Shown here: one piece after another, positions 48,579-60,494 of the stretch
How positions within the stretch are numbered: position 1 is the stretch's first letter
How the letters are laid out: each line of letters starts with the position of its first letter
Source: Neocallimastix lanati (nom. inval.)
Lineage: Eukaryota > Neocallimastigomycota > Neocallimastigomycetes > Neocallimastigales > Neocallimastigaceae
Length of the DNA: 64,000 nucleotides
NCBI GenBank assembly: GCA_016946835.1
Contig: JACVTC010000182.1
Location: forward strand, 167,501 to 231,500
Reading direction: 5' to 3'
Made by a program: the position numbers and the translations under genes
Notes under the pieces: generated by a model
Seen by the model: only the letters and a program-made list of their open reading frames with translations
Databases searched by the model: none
Told to the model about the DNA's origin: nothing

Positions 48579-51500
48579 ATGAACTCAATCAGTATGGAAG
48601 CTACTAAGGAAGCTGAAGCGTCAAAATTAATTTCTGCAATTACCGAATTTATTCCCACATTTTTTTCACCTAACGGTGTGTTGGCCCGCAATGAAGACAA
48701 CACAAAGCTTAATCTAAACGAACTAACGGAACAGTGTGAATTGTTCTTTGATGAACATGCCAATTCGTTCCCAAATGACAACTTTAGAAACGCTTTCGTT
48801 ATCAGCAAACTTTATGGACCAGCTAAAAAATGGGGATTATCTCTCAAGGCTGATGGAACACTTAATTCTCTCACCTATGAGGAATTTAAGAGGTTATTGT
48901 TAGAAAATTTTGGAGATACAAAGGAACAAAGGTTTGTTTTAATTGAAGAACTTTTGAACCTTAAACAGCTTCACCTCGGAAAGGCAGCTTTCTTTACTAT
49001 TGAATTCAGAAGATTAGCGTCAAGAATTGGTTGGAACGACGATGTTTTTATTGACCTTATCCGGAGAGGCCTTCTTGAGGAGGTTCGTCTGGAGTTCGAT
49101 AAAATCGAAAGACCAAAGACCCTTTTTGAAGCAACAAATTCAATCATCAGCATCGATAAAAAATGTTTCATTAACAACCTAGCCAAAACAAATAAGTCAA
49201 CCAACAAGTCGCAAAAAAGAAAAAGAGATGAGCATCCAAAACAGGAATTCAAGAACAACAAAGTACACAAGAAATTCAGAAAAAATCAAAACAAAGAAAG
49301 CATCCTTTCGGCTAACTATACACCAAACACCTCAAATTCAATGACCACTACATTTATATTAAATAATAATGGAAAGAAAATGAAAATAAACGTCCTTATT
49401 GATTCTGGTTCTGCAAGAAGTTACATCTGTAGAGACTTTGTAAACGCCAACAGAATTCAATTATCTACTTTGTCTTCACCATTGAACATTCAGTTACCGA
49501 ACAACAAAAGTATGAATATAAGACAAGTAACGAAGAAATTAGGCCTTGCCTTCATGGACCACAAGGAAAGCTATGAATTCTACGTAGCTACCTTACAACT
49601 TCAGGGAATATCAGCCATCCTTGGAAGAGATTGGTTGAGTATTCATATGCCATACGTAGATTTCAAAAATAATAAGATTTACTTTTTAGAGAACCACTGC
49701 GGAAATCACTGCCCTTCAGCAAAAGGGAATAAATTCATTTTTCACTCTAAAGATGTTACTGCTGCAATTTTGCCAAACAACGAAAACAACAATGTATCAA
49801 AAGATAAAACAGAAACATACTCAATATCTGGTGACGAACTTTTTGATATAGATATTTGCGCCGCTTTAGTAAATGAAACTGATAAAGATGAAATTATCAA
49901 CATATACTATCAAGATTTGAAAATTGTATTTGAAAAGAAAGAGGCAGACAAATTGCCTCCACATCGTGAATATGATATATCAATTGACCTAGTCCCTGGT
50001 GGTCAATTATATTATGGACCTGTGTACTCTCTTACGATTGTCGAAATGGAAGCTCTTAAAAACTATTTAAAAGAAAATTTAGATAAGGGGTTTATAAGGA
50101 AGTCAAAATCACCTGCTGGTGCCCCTGTCCTGTTTGTAAAAAAACAAGATGGAAGCTTACGACTCTGCGTTGATTATAGGAAATTAAATTCTATTACAAT
50201 TAGGAATAGCTACCCTATCCCAAGATTGGTTGACTTGATTGAATCGTTTAAGGGGGCAGTAATATTCACTCGTTTGGACCTTCGATCTGCATATAACCTT
50301 GTCCGCGTTAAAGAAGGTCATGAATATTTAACTGCTTTTAGAACACCTTTAGGCCAATTTGAATATCTAGTAATGCCCTTTGGCCTAAGAAATGCCCCCT
50401 CGGTGTTTCAAAGATTCATCCAGGATGTTTTATCTGATGCAATTGGCATATTTGTTCAAGTATACTTGGATGATATAATAATTTATTCAAAAAGTTTAGA
50501 CGAACATATTCAACATGTTCGTAAAATATTGTCGCTTCTAATTAAAAATGGTCTTTACGTGAAATTGGAAAAATGTGATTTTCATGTTAAAGAAACTATT
50601 TTTTTAGGGTTTGTGGTGTCTGTAAATGGTCTTTCAATGGACAGGAATAAGGTTAAAGCTGTTATCGACTGGCCTATCCCAAAAAATATTAAAGAACTCC
50701 AAGGGTTTCTAGGACTTTGTAACTTCTATAGGAAGTTCATAAATAATTTTGCCGAGATCATTGAACCTCTCCGTCGGCTTTTGAAGAAGAACTCTCCCTT
50801 CATTTGGGATGTTAGGGCAGACAATGCTTTCAACAAACTCAAAGAAGCTTTTACGACGGAAGAAATCCTAGTTTATCCAGATCCAGAGAAAGAATTCTTT
50901 GTAGAAACGGACGCTAGCAATTTCGCTGTTGGTTGTGTTTTATCCCAAATTAGTAACAAAGACAATAAACTCCATCCGGTTGCTTTCTACTCTAGGTCCT
51001 TGTCTTCTGCTGAAATCAATTATACTATTTATGACAAGGAATTACTTGCAATAATCGTAGCTTTTGAAACCTGGCGCCATCACCTAGAAGGTGCTAAATT
51101 TCCAGTACAAGTAGTCACAGATCACAGAAATCTGTTATATTTTAAGCAACCTCATAAATTAAACCAAAGACAAATTAGATGGAGTCTCTTTCTCTCAAAG
51201 TTCACTTATAGGATTTCATTTCGCTCCGGTATTAAGAGTGGTAAACCTGACTCTTTATCAAGACGCCCTGATTACGTCAACAAGGATTCGACCAATGAAG
51301 GTTATCCTCTGTTAGATGAAGAGATATTTTGTTGTGCACCTTCTGACAACTTAAAAGCCTTAATTGAAGCTCAGAAGTCTGACACATACTGTAAGGATAC
51401 ACTCAATAAAATTAAAACAAGGTCAAATGAAGTAAAAAGTTCGCTTTTTACCATCGTCGAAGGGGTTCTGCATTTTCAGAACCGAATAATTGTCCCTTCT

Positions 51501-52574
51501 TCACTCAAGGCCAAGGTATTGAAAATGTATCATGATGGTCCAACTAATGGTCACCAAGGAGTAGATAAAACTTTTGAAAAATTAAGAAGAAATTATTGGT
51601 GGCCAAATATGAAAAAAGACATCAAGAATTACATATCCTCATGCGATGTTTGTGGAAGAAATAAGCTCCGAAGACACAAGCCATATGGTAAAATACAACC
51701 TTTACCGGTTCCCAGTAGACCTTGGGAAATAATTGGCGTTGACTTTATCACTTCACTTCCCAGTTCGCAAGATTGTACATGTTTAATGGTTGTAGCTGAC
51801 CATCTGACCAAAATGATTCACCTTGTCCCTTGTTCTGATGTTCCCTCCGCTGATCTGACGGCCAAAATGCTTCTATTCAATGTTTTTCGCTACCATGGAT
51901 TCCCTAAAATAATTGTTTCGGACCATGGTTCTCAATTTTCATCAGAATTTTGGACTTCGTTGTGCTCTGCTATTAACGCTAATCCAAGACTTGCCACAGC
52001 TCACCATCAACAATCCAATGGACAAATTGAGCGTGCAAATTCAGTAATTGAGCAGTATCTCCGATGTTATTGTTCAACGTCCCAAAATGAATGGTGTTAT
52101 TATGTTCCTTTATGTGAAATGGCCTATAACAACTCCCTGCATAAGTCCATAGGTAAATCACCATTCTTTGCTAATTATGGCTTTAATCCTTCCTGTACTA
52201 TAGAGTCGCCTCCTGTTCTTCTAAAGGATAATGCTTCCGCTTTAACCAGGGATTGGTCCTCACATTTCGAAGCATTGAAGAGACACTTACAAAAAGCTAA
52301 AGAAAATTTTAAGAAGTTTGGAGATTCGAAGAAAGCTACAGGACCTTCATTCAAAGTAAATGATTTTGTATGGCTAAAAAGATATTATTTTACAAATGAG
52401 CCATCCAAAAAACTTTCTTCACAATATCTTGGGCCGTTTAGAGTTTTGGAAGTGAGGGAGAGAATGAATTACCGGTTAGATTTGCCAGAAAATCTACATT
52501 TACATCCGGTATTTCATGTTTCCCAGTTGGAGCCTTATACAAAAAGAAATCCGGAACTAGTGGATGCATCATAA
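48579..52574 (+). CDS. Gag-Pol polyprotein of Ty3/gypsy retrotransposon
   Basis: 1,331 residues in one uninterrupted frame. Residues 1 to about 200 are Gag-like (ELTEQCELFFDEH, NAFVISKLYGPAKKWG, FKRLLLENFGD) without a CCHC knuckle, followed by a basic Lys/Asn segment (about 205-245). Aspartic protease: DSG at 275-277. Reverse transcriptase: D567 in RLDLRSAY and YLDD 629-632. RNase H: TDAS with D778, and TDHRNL. Integrase: H985, H992, C1022, C1025 finger, then D1055, D1115 and E1151 (spacing 59 and 35); C-terminal GPY/F module at YLGPFRVL. It ends ...LEPYTKRNPELVDAS without a chromodomain. Every catalytic residue is intact. The start is the first in-frame ATG; a second lies five codons on. The stop overlaps the purine-rich tract 10 bases from the 3' LTR. 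G+C is far above the surroundings. Confidence 0.96.
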   Translation: MNSISMEATKEAEASKLISAITEFIPTFFSPNGVLARNEDNTKLNLNELTEQCELFFDEHANSFPNDNFRNAFVISKLYGPAKKWGLSLKADGTLNSLTYEEFKRLLLENFGDTKEQRFVLIEELLNLKQLHLGKAAFFTIEFRRLASRIGWNDDVFIDLIRRGLLEEVRLEFDKIERPKTLFEATNSIISIDKKCFINNLAKTNKSTNKSQKRKRDEHPKQEFKNNKVHKKFRKNQNKESILSANYTPNTSNSMTTTFILNNNGKKMKINVLIDSGSARSYICRDFVNANRIQLSTLSSPLNIQLPNNKSMNIRQVTKKLGLAFMDHKESYEFYVATLQLQGISAILGRDWLSIHMPYVDFKNNKIYFLENHCGNHCPSAKGNKFIFHSKDVTAAILPNNENNNVSKDKTETYSISGDELFDIDICAALVNETDKDEIINIYYQDLKIVFEKKEADKLPPHREYDISIDLVPGGQLYYGPVYSLTIVEMEALKNYLKENLDKGFIRKSKSPAGAPVLFVKKQDGSLRLCVDYRKLNSITIRNSYPIPRLVDLIESFKGAVIFTRLDLRSAYNLVRVKEGHEYLTAFRTPLGQFEYLVMPFGLRNAPSVFQRFIQDVLSDAIGIFVQVYLDDIIIYSKSLDEHIQHVRKILSLLIKNGLYVKLEKCDFHVKETIFLGFVVSVNGLSMDRNKVKAVIDWPIPKNIKELQGFLGLCNFYRKFINNFAEIIEPLRRLLKKNSPFIWDVRADNAFNKLKEAFTTEEILVYPDPEKEFFVETDASNFAVGCVLSQISNKDNKLHPVAFYSRSLSSAEINYTIYDKELLAIIVAFETWRHHLEGAKFPVQVVTDHRNLLYFKQPHKLNQRQIRWSLFLSKFTYRISFRSGIKSGKPDSLSRRPDYVNKDSTNEGYPLLDEEIFCCAPSDNLKALIEAQKSDTYCKDTLNKIKTRSNEVKSSLFTIVEGVLHFQNRIIVPSSLKAKVLKMYHDGPTNGHQGVDKTFEKLRRNYWWPNMKKDIKNYISSCDVCGRNKLRRHKPYGKIQPLPVPSRPWEIIGVDFITSLPSSQDCTCLMVVADHLTKMIHLVPCSDVPSADLTAKMLLFNVFRYHGFPKIIVSDHGSQFSSEFWTSLCSAINANPRLATAHHQQSNGQIERANSVIEQYLRCYCSTSQNEWCYYVPLCEMAYNNSLHKSIGKSPFFANYGFNPSCTIESPPVLLKDNASALTRDWSSHFEALKRHLQKAKENFKKFGDSKKATGPSFKVNDFVWLKRYYFTNEPSKKLSSQYLGPFRVLEVRERMNYRLDLPENLHLHPVFHVSQLEPYTKRNPELVDAS

Positions 52575-52584
52575 GGAGGTGCAA
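52572..52584 (+). other. Polypurine tract before 3' LTR
   Basis: AAGGAGG (52573-52579) followed by TGCAA directly precedes the 3' LTR. It is the expected site for the plus-strand primer and overlaps the polyprotein stop codon. Confidence 0.55.
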
Positions 52585-53377
52585 TGTAAGAAATTGATAT
52601 AAATTTTTATAATTTATTTCTATTTCTTATTAATTAATAATTATTTCATAATTATTATTCTTTAAAAAAAATTTATTTCATTTAAAAACAATTATACCAA
52701 TTAATGTATTAATTGTTATATGAAAAAATGTATTTAATATAACTTCTGTATTATTTCATAGAAAAAATGTATTTAATAAAATTTCTGCATTATTTTATCC
52801 TTCTCTTTTTTATCCTTTTTCTTTTTAATTCTTTTAGTTATTAAAATCGGTTATTAAAGTTTTTCCGATTAATTATAATTGGTTTTATTTAATAACACGA
52901 TGATCAATAAGTATAGATTATTGATCAAAAAATCTTTCCAGTTTTTTCTTCTAATCTTTTTCTGGAAAGAATCATTGTTAAGATTAGAAAAATACATTTA
53001 TTTTTGTAAAAATATAAATAGCTGTTGATTTTCGTCTTTAGAAAATCAAGAGTTATTATTTTAAGAAAAATATAATAACAATAAAAGACATTAATATTTC
53101 AATTAATATAAAATAGTTATTTTAAAATTTGTCAAAAAAAAAATAATAAAATATTTAATAATAAAATAGATTAATAAAGTTCTTTTGATAAAAACATATT
53201 TTATTTCTCATTCATTTAAGGTCTATTATATTTTCTTATAATAAACTCTAATTTTAAAGATAAGTATTAAATTCTTATTTTTATTTTAATTTTTATTTTA
53301 CTTTTTTATTTAATCTTAATAGTTTAGTTAATATTAATTATAAATAATAATTTCTATAATTTATAGAAATTATTACA
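52585..53377 (+). repeat. 3' LTR (793 bp)
   Basis: Same length as the 5' LTR and no difference noticed when the two were compared line by line. Followed by TCAAA. Confidence 0.93.
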
Positions 53378-56300
53378 TCAAAAATAATAAATTTATAAAA
53401 TCAAAATAAATAATAAATAATAAATTCTTATGTCACGAATACTAGTGGATTTGAAGTTAAAATTCACTATTAGATCAATTGAAATTTAATTTAGTTATTG
53501 ACAAAAATTAATTTAATTCGATTTTAATTATAAAAATAAATATTAGAAACATTAAGGAATTAGAAACCAAAGGGTTTGGACTTATTTATTAAAGATAATT
53601 TAATTTAATTTAACCCTTAAGAATTTGATAAAAATAACATGGTGAAAAACAATGATAACTCAACAAATAATGGAAATATTGTATTGATATTCCAATTATA
53701 TTAATTGGAAAGCTACGGTCGAGAACTACAACATATGTTAAAATCAAACTTATTGGACAACTAGATGACGAGATATTGGACTTTTAAGATATTCTAAATA
53801 TAAAAAATAATTTAATTATTTAATTAAGACCCTAAATTATTAAGAAATCTATATTAGATGAAATCTCTTAACTTTGAAATTGTATTATTAATTTTTATTA
53901 TTAATTAAAAATATAGAATTAGTTATTAGTAATATTTTTATAATAATTTAAATAAGTTTATAAGTTTTATATATTTTATTATAATATTTTTATTCAATTA
54001 TTTTCTAAAAGATTCTAAGGAATTCTTTATCATTCTAAAGATTTCCGAAAGAGAATTTTTAATTAGTTTTAATATTTTATTTTATTTTATTTTAAATTTT
54101 ATATTTTATTATTAAATTAGTTTTAGTATTAAATTGTTTTATGAATAATTATATAGTTATTTTATTAAAAGATTCTTATCAATATTAATTTATTATTAAA
54201 TTTTATATAGTTTATATATACATGTATGAATATATTAAGATTAGAATGTATTATTTAATTATATTGTTAATTATTATTTTAGTTTAGTATAAAAAGGATT
54301 TGAAATTCCATATTTTGAATTCTTTGTAAAATTATTAACTTTTAATTTAACGTATTAACATAAAGTTAATGAATTAATTATAACAATAATAATTCTTTAT
54401 ATTAATCTTAGTTAATTTTATTATTAAAATATATATTAAATAAAGTTCTACTAAAACATAAATCTTAAATATTGAAATCTTAATTATAAAACTCAGTGTA
54501 TGTTATTTATTATTTAAATTTAATTAAATTGTTATAATTAATAAGAACATCTTGACCTGACCAATTTAACCCAAACTAGGAAAGATATAGCAAGAATCTT
54601 ACCTAATCAATCAATATAACTTTACATTCTTATTTAACTTAACTCAAAACTAATTCATTCTAGAAGCTACTGTTACGAAGTTGACGGAGAGTGAAATTAA
54701 AAATTCAAATACTAAAATAAAAATTACTTAAAAATTAATTTTTAACCTTAAATTAGATTGAATTATCTGAACCTTTAATAGTTCTACCTTAATAAAAGTA
54801 AAATTAAAATTAATCACGATTTTCTAGAAAAATTGTATTTCTAGAAAAATATTATAACAATTTTAAATGACAACTTTTAATAATCTTATTATAATCAATG
54901 ATATTATTTCTTTATTTTCTTTATTGTTATTCTTTTATTTCTTTATCATTCCTTTATTTCTATAATCAAATATAATTATTCTTTTATTTCTTTAATATGA
55001 AATATTTATTCTTTTATTTCTTTTTCTTACTAGAATTATAAATACTTTAAATTCATGTAAAAATATAAATATTTGTAAATATTTCTTTTAATTATTCTTC
55101 CTTGTTATTAAATTTAATAAAATAATAAATAATAACCAAAATAAAACAAAATAAATTAAATTAGATAATTTATTTATAAAAATTAATAAAGATGAATAAT
55201 AATTATTTAACATTATAATTAAATTAATATAAAATAAAATAGCTTAATAAAATTATAAAATTTAGCTATAATTTAGGATAGTTTAGAAATATTAGAATAG
55301 ATTAATAATAAAAATAAAATTTTCTATAAAATCATTATACTAAATAATTAATAATTAATAAAAATTTATTATATATAAAATTATTATAAACAAAGTTAAT
55401 AATAAAAATTTAATAGTAAAAATTTAATAGTAAAAATTTAATAAAATATAAAAATTGATAATTCATTTAATGTGTAATTAAATAATTATTAATTTAGTTA
55501 ATAAAAATTATTTATAATTATTAGAATAGTTATTAAAATAATAAGTAATAATAAATAATAAATAATAATAAATAATAGTATAAAATAATAAAATATAAAA
55601 TAATCTTGATAAGCAATTACCACTTTTAGTTAATTGCTAATTTAAGGTAATTGTTACTTTTTATAACAGTTGATATAGGCTGGGGTTGAAACACTAAGAT
55701 ATTCAAAACAAAAAAAAAAAAAAATAAATGTTAAAATTAAGATAGGAAATGGTTTTATAATTTATAATGTTACTAGGTAAATATGTTGAATTATATATTA
55801 ATAATTCAACAACAATTAATTAATAATGAAATAATAATTAAATAAAATAAGATAATAAGTTTAGTTATTTAAGCACTAAATATTTTAAGAAATTATTAAA
55901 ATTATTCAATTTTAATAATTTCTTTGTAAGATTTATAATATATTTATTTATTGAATTATTAGTATATAATTATTATAAATACAATAACCTTACAAAGAAC
56001 ATAAAATATAGATTTTTACATCTTTTTTTTATACTTTGTAAGTTACATAATAATAGTATTTAATTATAAGATATTAATAATATAGTAATATGAATATTAT
56101 TAAAATATTAAGATAAGAACAATATCGATATGTTTAAAATATTTAATATAACTAAATAAATTTAATTTGTAATTATATAATTACTTTGAATAATTAAAAA
56201 TTGTAGTTAATATATTAAATAAATTTTATTAATATATTTTATAATAAATATTCTTTTATTAATATTTTAAATAATAAATATTTTTTTTTAAATTTTTTAT

Positions 56301-57271
56301 TTATAAATTCTAGAATGGATATTCCACTTTATAATAATATATTTTATGTTTTTATTAATATTTTATAGTAAATATTTATTAATATTTTATAACAAATGCT
56401 CTATTAATGTTATTTATAATAAAAATTTTATTAATATTCAGTCAACATTTTCCCTTTTCCCTACATTGGACTTTCCCTTCCAAAATAAAATCCTGGCAAA
56501 TACAAAAATATTTCTTTCTGTATAATTTAAATTAAAAAAAAAAAGAAAATAAAATAATAAAATAATAAATAATAAATAAATAATATAAGAGTTAAATTAG
56601 AAATAAGATATATTATTAAAACTTTCTGTATAAAATTATAAATTTATTTTTAATTTAAAATATTATAATAAATGAAACAATCAATGATAGAATAGTTGAT
56701 AATAAAAAAAATAACCATATTAAAATAATAGATGAATAAATAAAATGCAATAATTAGAATAATAAATTATATTAATATTAGAATTGAATGATAATTAATT
56801 ATAATAATATAATAAATAATAATAATAATAATAATCAATATTAAATATAATAATAAGACATAATTAATAATTAAAAATTCATGTAATATAAAAGGAAGAC
56901 AATTTTCTTTCTTTTATAAAATTGAACAATAAAATTTGAACAATAAAATTTGAACAATAAAATTTGAACAATAAAATTTGAACAATAAAATTTGAACAAT
57001 AAAACTGGAACAATAAAGCCGGAACAATAAATATGAAATAAAAAATAATAATTAAATAGAGAAAAAGATTAAAAGATAATAATATTTTTTTTTTTTTTTA
57101 TTGTTTCCACTTAAGTTAGAAATATTAATAATTATTTAATTTATAAAATTAAATTATTGATTAGAAAATACAGGTTGTTCATGTATCACAATATTGTAAT
57201 AATTTAATTATGAAATTAATTATAATTAATTTATTACCTACAACTTAATAATAACTTAATAAAAATTATTA
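53378..57271. other. AT-rich repeat remnants, no gene
   Basis: Starts with the right target duplication. TGTCACGAATACTAGTGGAT at 53441 recurs at the right window edge (63980), and blocks such as CATCTTGACCT (54548) and a TGTAAATATTTCTTTTAA-type run (about 55073) recur near 61745 and 62250. These look like two old copies of another, LTR-like repeat. A TATA-like TATAAAAAGG at 54291 precedes TTGTAAAATTATTAAC. No coding potential. Confidence 0.5.
56923..57029. repeat. 14-bp tandem repeat, about 8 units
   Basis: GAACAATAAAATTT repeated head to tail, with the last units changed to CTGGAAC and CCGGAAC. Located between old repeats and the LINE remnant. Confidence 0.85.
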
Positions 57272-58275
57272 TTAAATTGAGAAAAGGAAAAATAATAGCT
57301 CAAACGAACTACTTATGATAGGTATTGTGATAGTTAAAAATTCCGCTAAGCCTATAATTTTTGGAACAGGTGACTCAGATGAACCTTTGAAAAGTAGTTC
57401 AATTAATTGTCTTTGTTCCCCACTATCGAAATGTAGCTCATTTAAAGCTAAAATTCCACCAAGAAGGAACAAGTATATATAGTGATTGATATAATCATCA
57501 AAATCAGAAATAGAGTCATAGGAAGAAAGAGGATTTAAACGCTCTAATCTTCTTAATGAATAAAATATAGAGATCTTCAATGAAATTTAAAGAATTCCAT
57601 CTAAAAGATGCAAGAGCATTGCATTTAAAAATCCAATGCTCAAAAGATTGATTACCTTCGCCACAACAGGGGCAAGTTTTAGGACAATCTTCTGAAATTC
57701 TACCCATTTTAATAGTAATAGAAGTATTGTATTAATAACCACAGCGTAAACATATAATCCACGAAAACCCTAAGTTGAATTGGGGATATTTTAAGCTAAG
57801 CATTATTATAACTTTATATTTTGAGAACTTGTTACTATCGTAATTTTGACCTTTAATACCTTGAAATTTGGAAACTGATTTCTAGTAATGTTCTATAATA
57901 CAGTCATATTTCACCCATTTATATTTTTTGTTTTTTTTTATACAGTGTTCTAGATTCTTTAATCTATAAATAATAAGGCATTTTGGAAATAGATTTAATT
58001 AGATCCTTTATAATACAGTTTGATTTACTCCATTTTGCAAACGATAATGAAATTGTGTGTAAGTGAGTAAGTAGATATTCTATCTGTTATAATTTTTAAA
58101 ATGATTTTCAGTCCAACATTAATGAGAGAAATACCTCGATAGTTACGACAATCTGATGGGTCACCTTTCTTAGGGATAGATACATTTGAAGTTGAATTCC
58201 TTTTTTTAGGAAAGGACTCATTCCACTTTTATAAAATATCAATTTAAGACACTTTCTCCATGGACTTGACAAATA
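57272..58275 (-). pseudogene. Truncated LINE-type retrotransposon
   Basis: The 5' part (58275-58040) reads, with stops, KWNESFPKKRNSTSNVSIPK and KGDPSDCRNYRGISLINVGL, a reverse-transcriptase N-terminal signature. The palm domain with its YADD box is missing: only about 330 AT-rich bases separate it from the C-terminus. That part (about 57760-57516) reads WIICLRCGY, MGRISEDCPKTCPCCGEG and NQSFEHWIFKCNAL, a CCHC motif (C-x2-C-x8-H-x4-C) typical of LINE ends. After a shift 57580-57272 gives SLRRLERLNPLSSYDSISDF and HFDSGEQRQLIELLFKG. An internally deleted, frame-broken copy. Confidence 0.8.
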
Positions 58276-58402
58276 TTTTTTTTCTTTTTATTTTTTTTAG
58301 AATTAAAGAATAACTTAATTTATAATAATAATAAAATTACATGATTTAAATAAAAAATAACAAAAAAAAAATACATGAAATAAAATATTATATATAATAT
58401 AA

Positions 58403-58558
58403 TTATAAAAGTGCGTTATAAGTAATAGTTTCTAACTTTTCCCATTCATCGATGATAACACCACCTTCATTATTGCGAGTAATAATTTCAGTATTAGTTT
58501 TATCAACTGAATCTGTATTAGATCTTTCACCATGAGTTGAAAATCCGTGCATTATCAT
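58403..58558 (-). CDS. Short ORF, 51 residues, origin unknown
   Basis: Reads MIMHGFSTHGERSNTDSV, DKTNTEIITRNNEGGVIIDE, WEKLETITYNALL and stop. Its base composition and amino-acid mix look protein-like, unlike the surroundings, and it ends in an AT-rich, 3'-UTR-like run. It may be the end of a truncated gene or part of a LINE ORF1; I do not recognise it. Confidence 0.3.
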   Translation of the reverse strand: MIMHGFSTHGERSNTDSVDKTNTEIITRNNEGGVIIDEWEKLETITYNALL

Positions 58559-58563
58559 TTCGA

Positions 58564-59494
58564 CATCGGTTTAATGTAACTAAAATAACGAATAACAGAT
58601 TAAACAAAAGCTAAGATAATTTAACACCTGATTTGAGTTGCTAAAATAAACACTAAAATTAATAATAAATATTTAATTTAAACACTTAAGAATATGGCGC
58701 GGCACTTTATAACTCTATTCGTTATTAGTTACTGGGCTTACGTTAAGATATTTTTATTTATTTTTAATAATTAATTAAATATTAATATTAATAAATAAAA
58801 ATTAATTATTAAAAATAAATAAAAATATCTTAATATTTATTATAATAATTTACATTAATAGTAACGCTAGTGCGTTACCGTTAGAAGTACAGTTATTTTT
58901 ATACATGCAAATAATTTAATGAATGGTAAAATAATTTAATTTAACATAATTTACTAATCAATTAATAAAACTATTTATAACTAAATAACTATTAATACAA
59001 TAAACTATAAAATAATAAAATTTAATGTACGAAATTAAAATAAAGAATTTATTTGGTTAGCTGTAATTGCTAACTGTTTAAATACATTACGTAACCAGAG
59101 AACTATCATTGGATAGGCTTAGTGTTACTATGTATCTGTTACACCGTTAATTATGTAATAATCTTACTTAGTATTATCACTAAATATGATTATTATCTAC
59201 AATTTAACGACTAATTCATTAAGTTGTGAAAATAAAATAAAAATAAAATAAAATGTATGTAAAAGAAAATATATAAGTGAATATTTTTTTTTTCTTTAGA
59301 CAGGGAAGAGAATATACTTTAATAAATTTATTAATTTTACTATAAAAAAATACATTTAGATGAAAAGTACGTTATAAATTAAAAATAAAAATAAAAGTTA
59401 AAAAAAAAATAAAAAATAAAAAATAAAAAAGCTCAAAAATACTATGTATTTCGGCAAGTTGTACTATGCGGGAATTTTTCCCTTCCTAACAAGT
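58564..59494. other. Intergenic, nothing recognised
   Basis: Mixed AT sequence with a near-palindrome (AAGATATTTTTATTTATTTT / AATAAATAAAAATATCTT at about 58747-58833), so a long hairpin is possible. No gene. Confidence 0.5.
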
Positions 59495-59766
59495 AAAAAA
59501 AAAAAAAAGGCATAGAAATAACATCTTTAAAATAGATTAGTGTGGTATCCACTAAACTTTCAGTGAGCATAAAATATTTAATATATAAAATGTTTAATTC
59601 CTTATTTAATATCTGATAAAAAGTAATCGTAAAAAAAAAAAAAAGGCATAGAAATAACATCTTTAAAATAGATTAGTGTGGTATCCACTAAACTTTCAGT
59701 GAGCATAAAATATTTAATATATAAAATGTTTAATTCCTTATTTAATATCTGATAAAAAGTAATCGT
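59495..59766. repeat. 136-bp tandem duplication touching the tRNA 3' end
   Basis: Unit: A-run, GGCATAGAAATAACATC ... CTGATAAAAAGTAATCGT. First unit about 59495-59630, second 59631-59766 (GGCATAG at 59509 and 59645). The second unit's last bases CGT are the 3' end of the tRNA-Ser gene, so the duplicated piece carries the tRNA's terminator and last three bases. Confidence 0.85.
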
Positions 59767-59845
59767 CACCTGCAGGACTCGAACCTGCGCTCCCAAAGGG
59801 AAATGGCTTAGCAGGCCACCGCGTTAACCACTCCGCCAAAGTGAC
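59764..59845 (-). tRNA. tRNA-Ser (anticodon GCT), copy 2
   Basis: Same 82 bases as the gene at 46838-46919. Flanks are unrelated, so this is not part of a simple segmental copy. A T5 run in the complement of AAAAAGTAAT serves as terminator. No retroelement lies directly upstream of this copy; it may show the unoccupied state of such a locus. Confidence 0.95.
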
Positions 59846-60456
59846 TATTGTATTTTTTATTAATAAAAATGTACTAAATAATGCATTCTTAATTAAATCT
59901 ACGATTTATTTCTAATACATTATGTGTACATTATTATTTTTGTACTTTAATAAATTTTTAAATTCAAAGATTAAAATTTAAATCAAAAATTATATTAAAC
60001 TTTATATTTTTATATTAAATCTTATATTAATAGTAATATTTTTATATATTTAAAACTTATATTAGCAATATTAATAATAAATCTTATTTTTTTTATTTTT
60101 ATATTAATAATGAAAATTCGTATTAATAATAGTTTTTGATTGAAAATTTATATATTATATTTTAACTTTTATTATAAAATTTTATATCAAAATGTTTTAT
60201 TTTATATTGAAAAATATTTAATTTTATTAAAAACCTTTATATTAGAATAGTATTTTTATTTTTATTTTTATTTGAATATTTTAACAGATTGTAATAAAAA
60301 TTATAGCCAATTAAATAAATTCTTATTAGTAATATTTTAGATATATTATTAAAAAAAAAAAAATGTTTTATTAATATTATAAATGTATTTTATTTATATT
60401 GTTATAATTAAATTTCATATAATTGATTATAAAAATCAATTTAAATTTAATAGTTT

Positions 60457-60494
<38 letters not shown>

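Larger units (their letters stand above)
46937..53377 (+). mobile_element. Full-length Ty3/gypsy LTR retrotransposon, 6,441 bp
   Basis: Two 793-bp LTRs (46937-47729 and 52585-53377) begin TGTAAGAAAT and end ATTATTACA and look identical on reading. TCAAA flanks both sides. Inside are a candidate self-primer binding site, a structured leader, one long Gag-Pol ORF and a purine-rich tract before the 3' LTR. All catalytic residues are kept, so the element is recent and may be active. Insertion is 17 bp upstream of a tRNA-Ser gene in divergent orientation. A single-ORF layout without Gag zinc knuckle and of this length recalls Tf1/sushi-type elements; no chromodomain is seen at the C-terminus. Confidence 0.95.

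Noticed and set aside
48554-52164. Minus-strand ORFs within the retrotransposon
   Set aside because: Shadows of the Gag-Pol frame.
53441-54632. Solo LTR with 6-bp TTCTTA duplication
   Set aside because: TTCTTA at the right end is part of a block also present in the related copy near 61.8 kb, so it is internal sequence, not a target duplication.
59442-59796. Two overlapping similar ORFs on the minus strand
   Set aside because: They are made by the 136-bp tandem duplication, and one runs into the tRNA gene.
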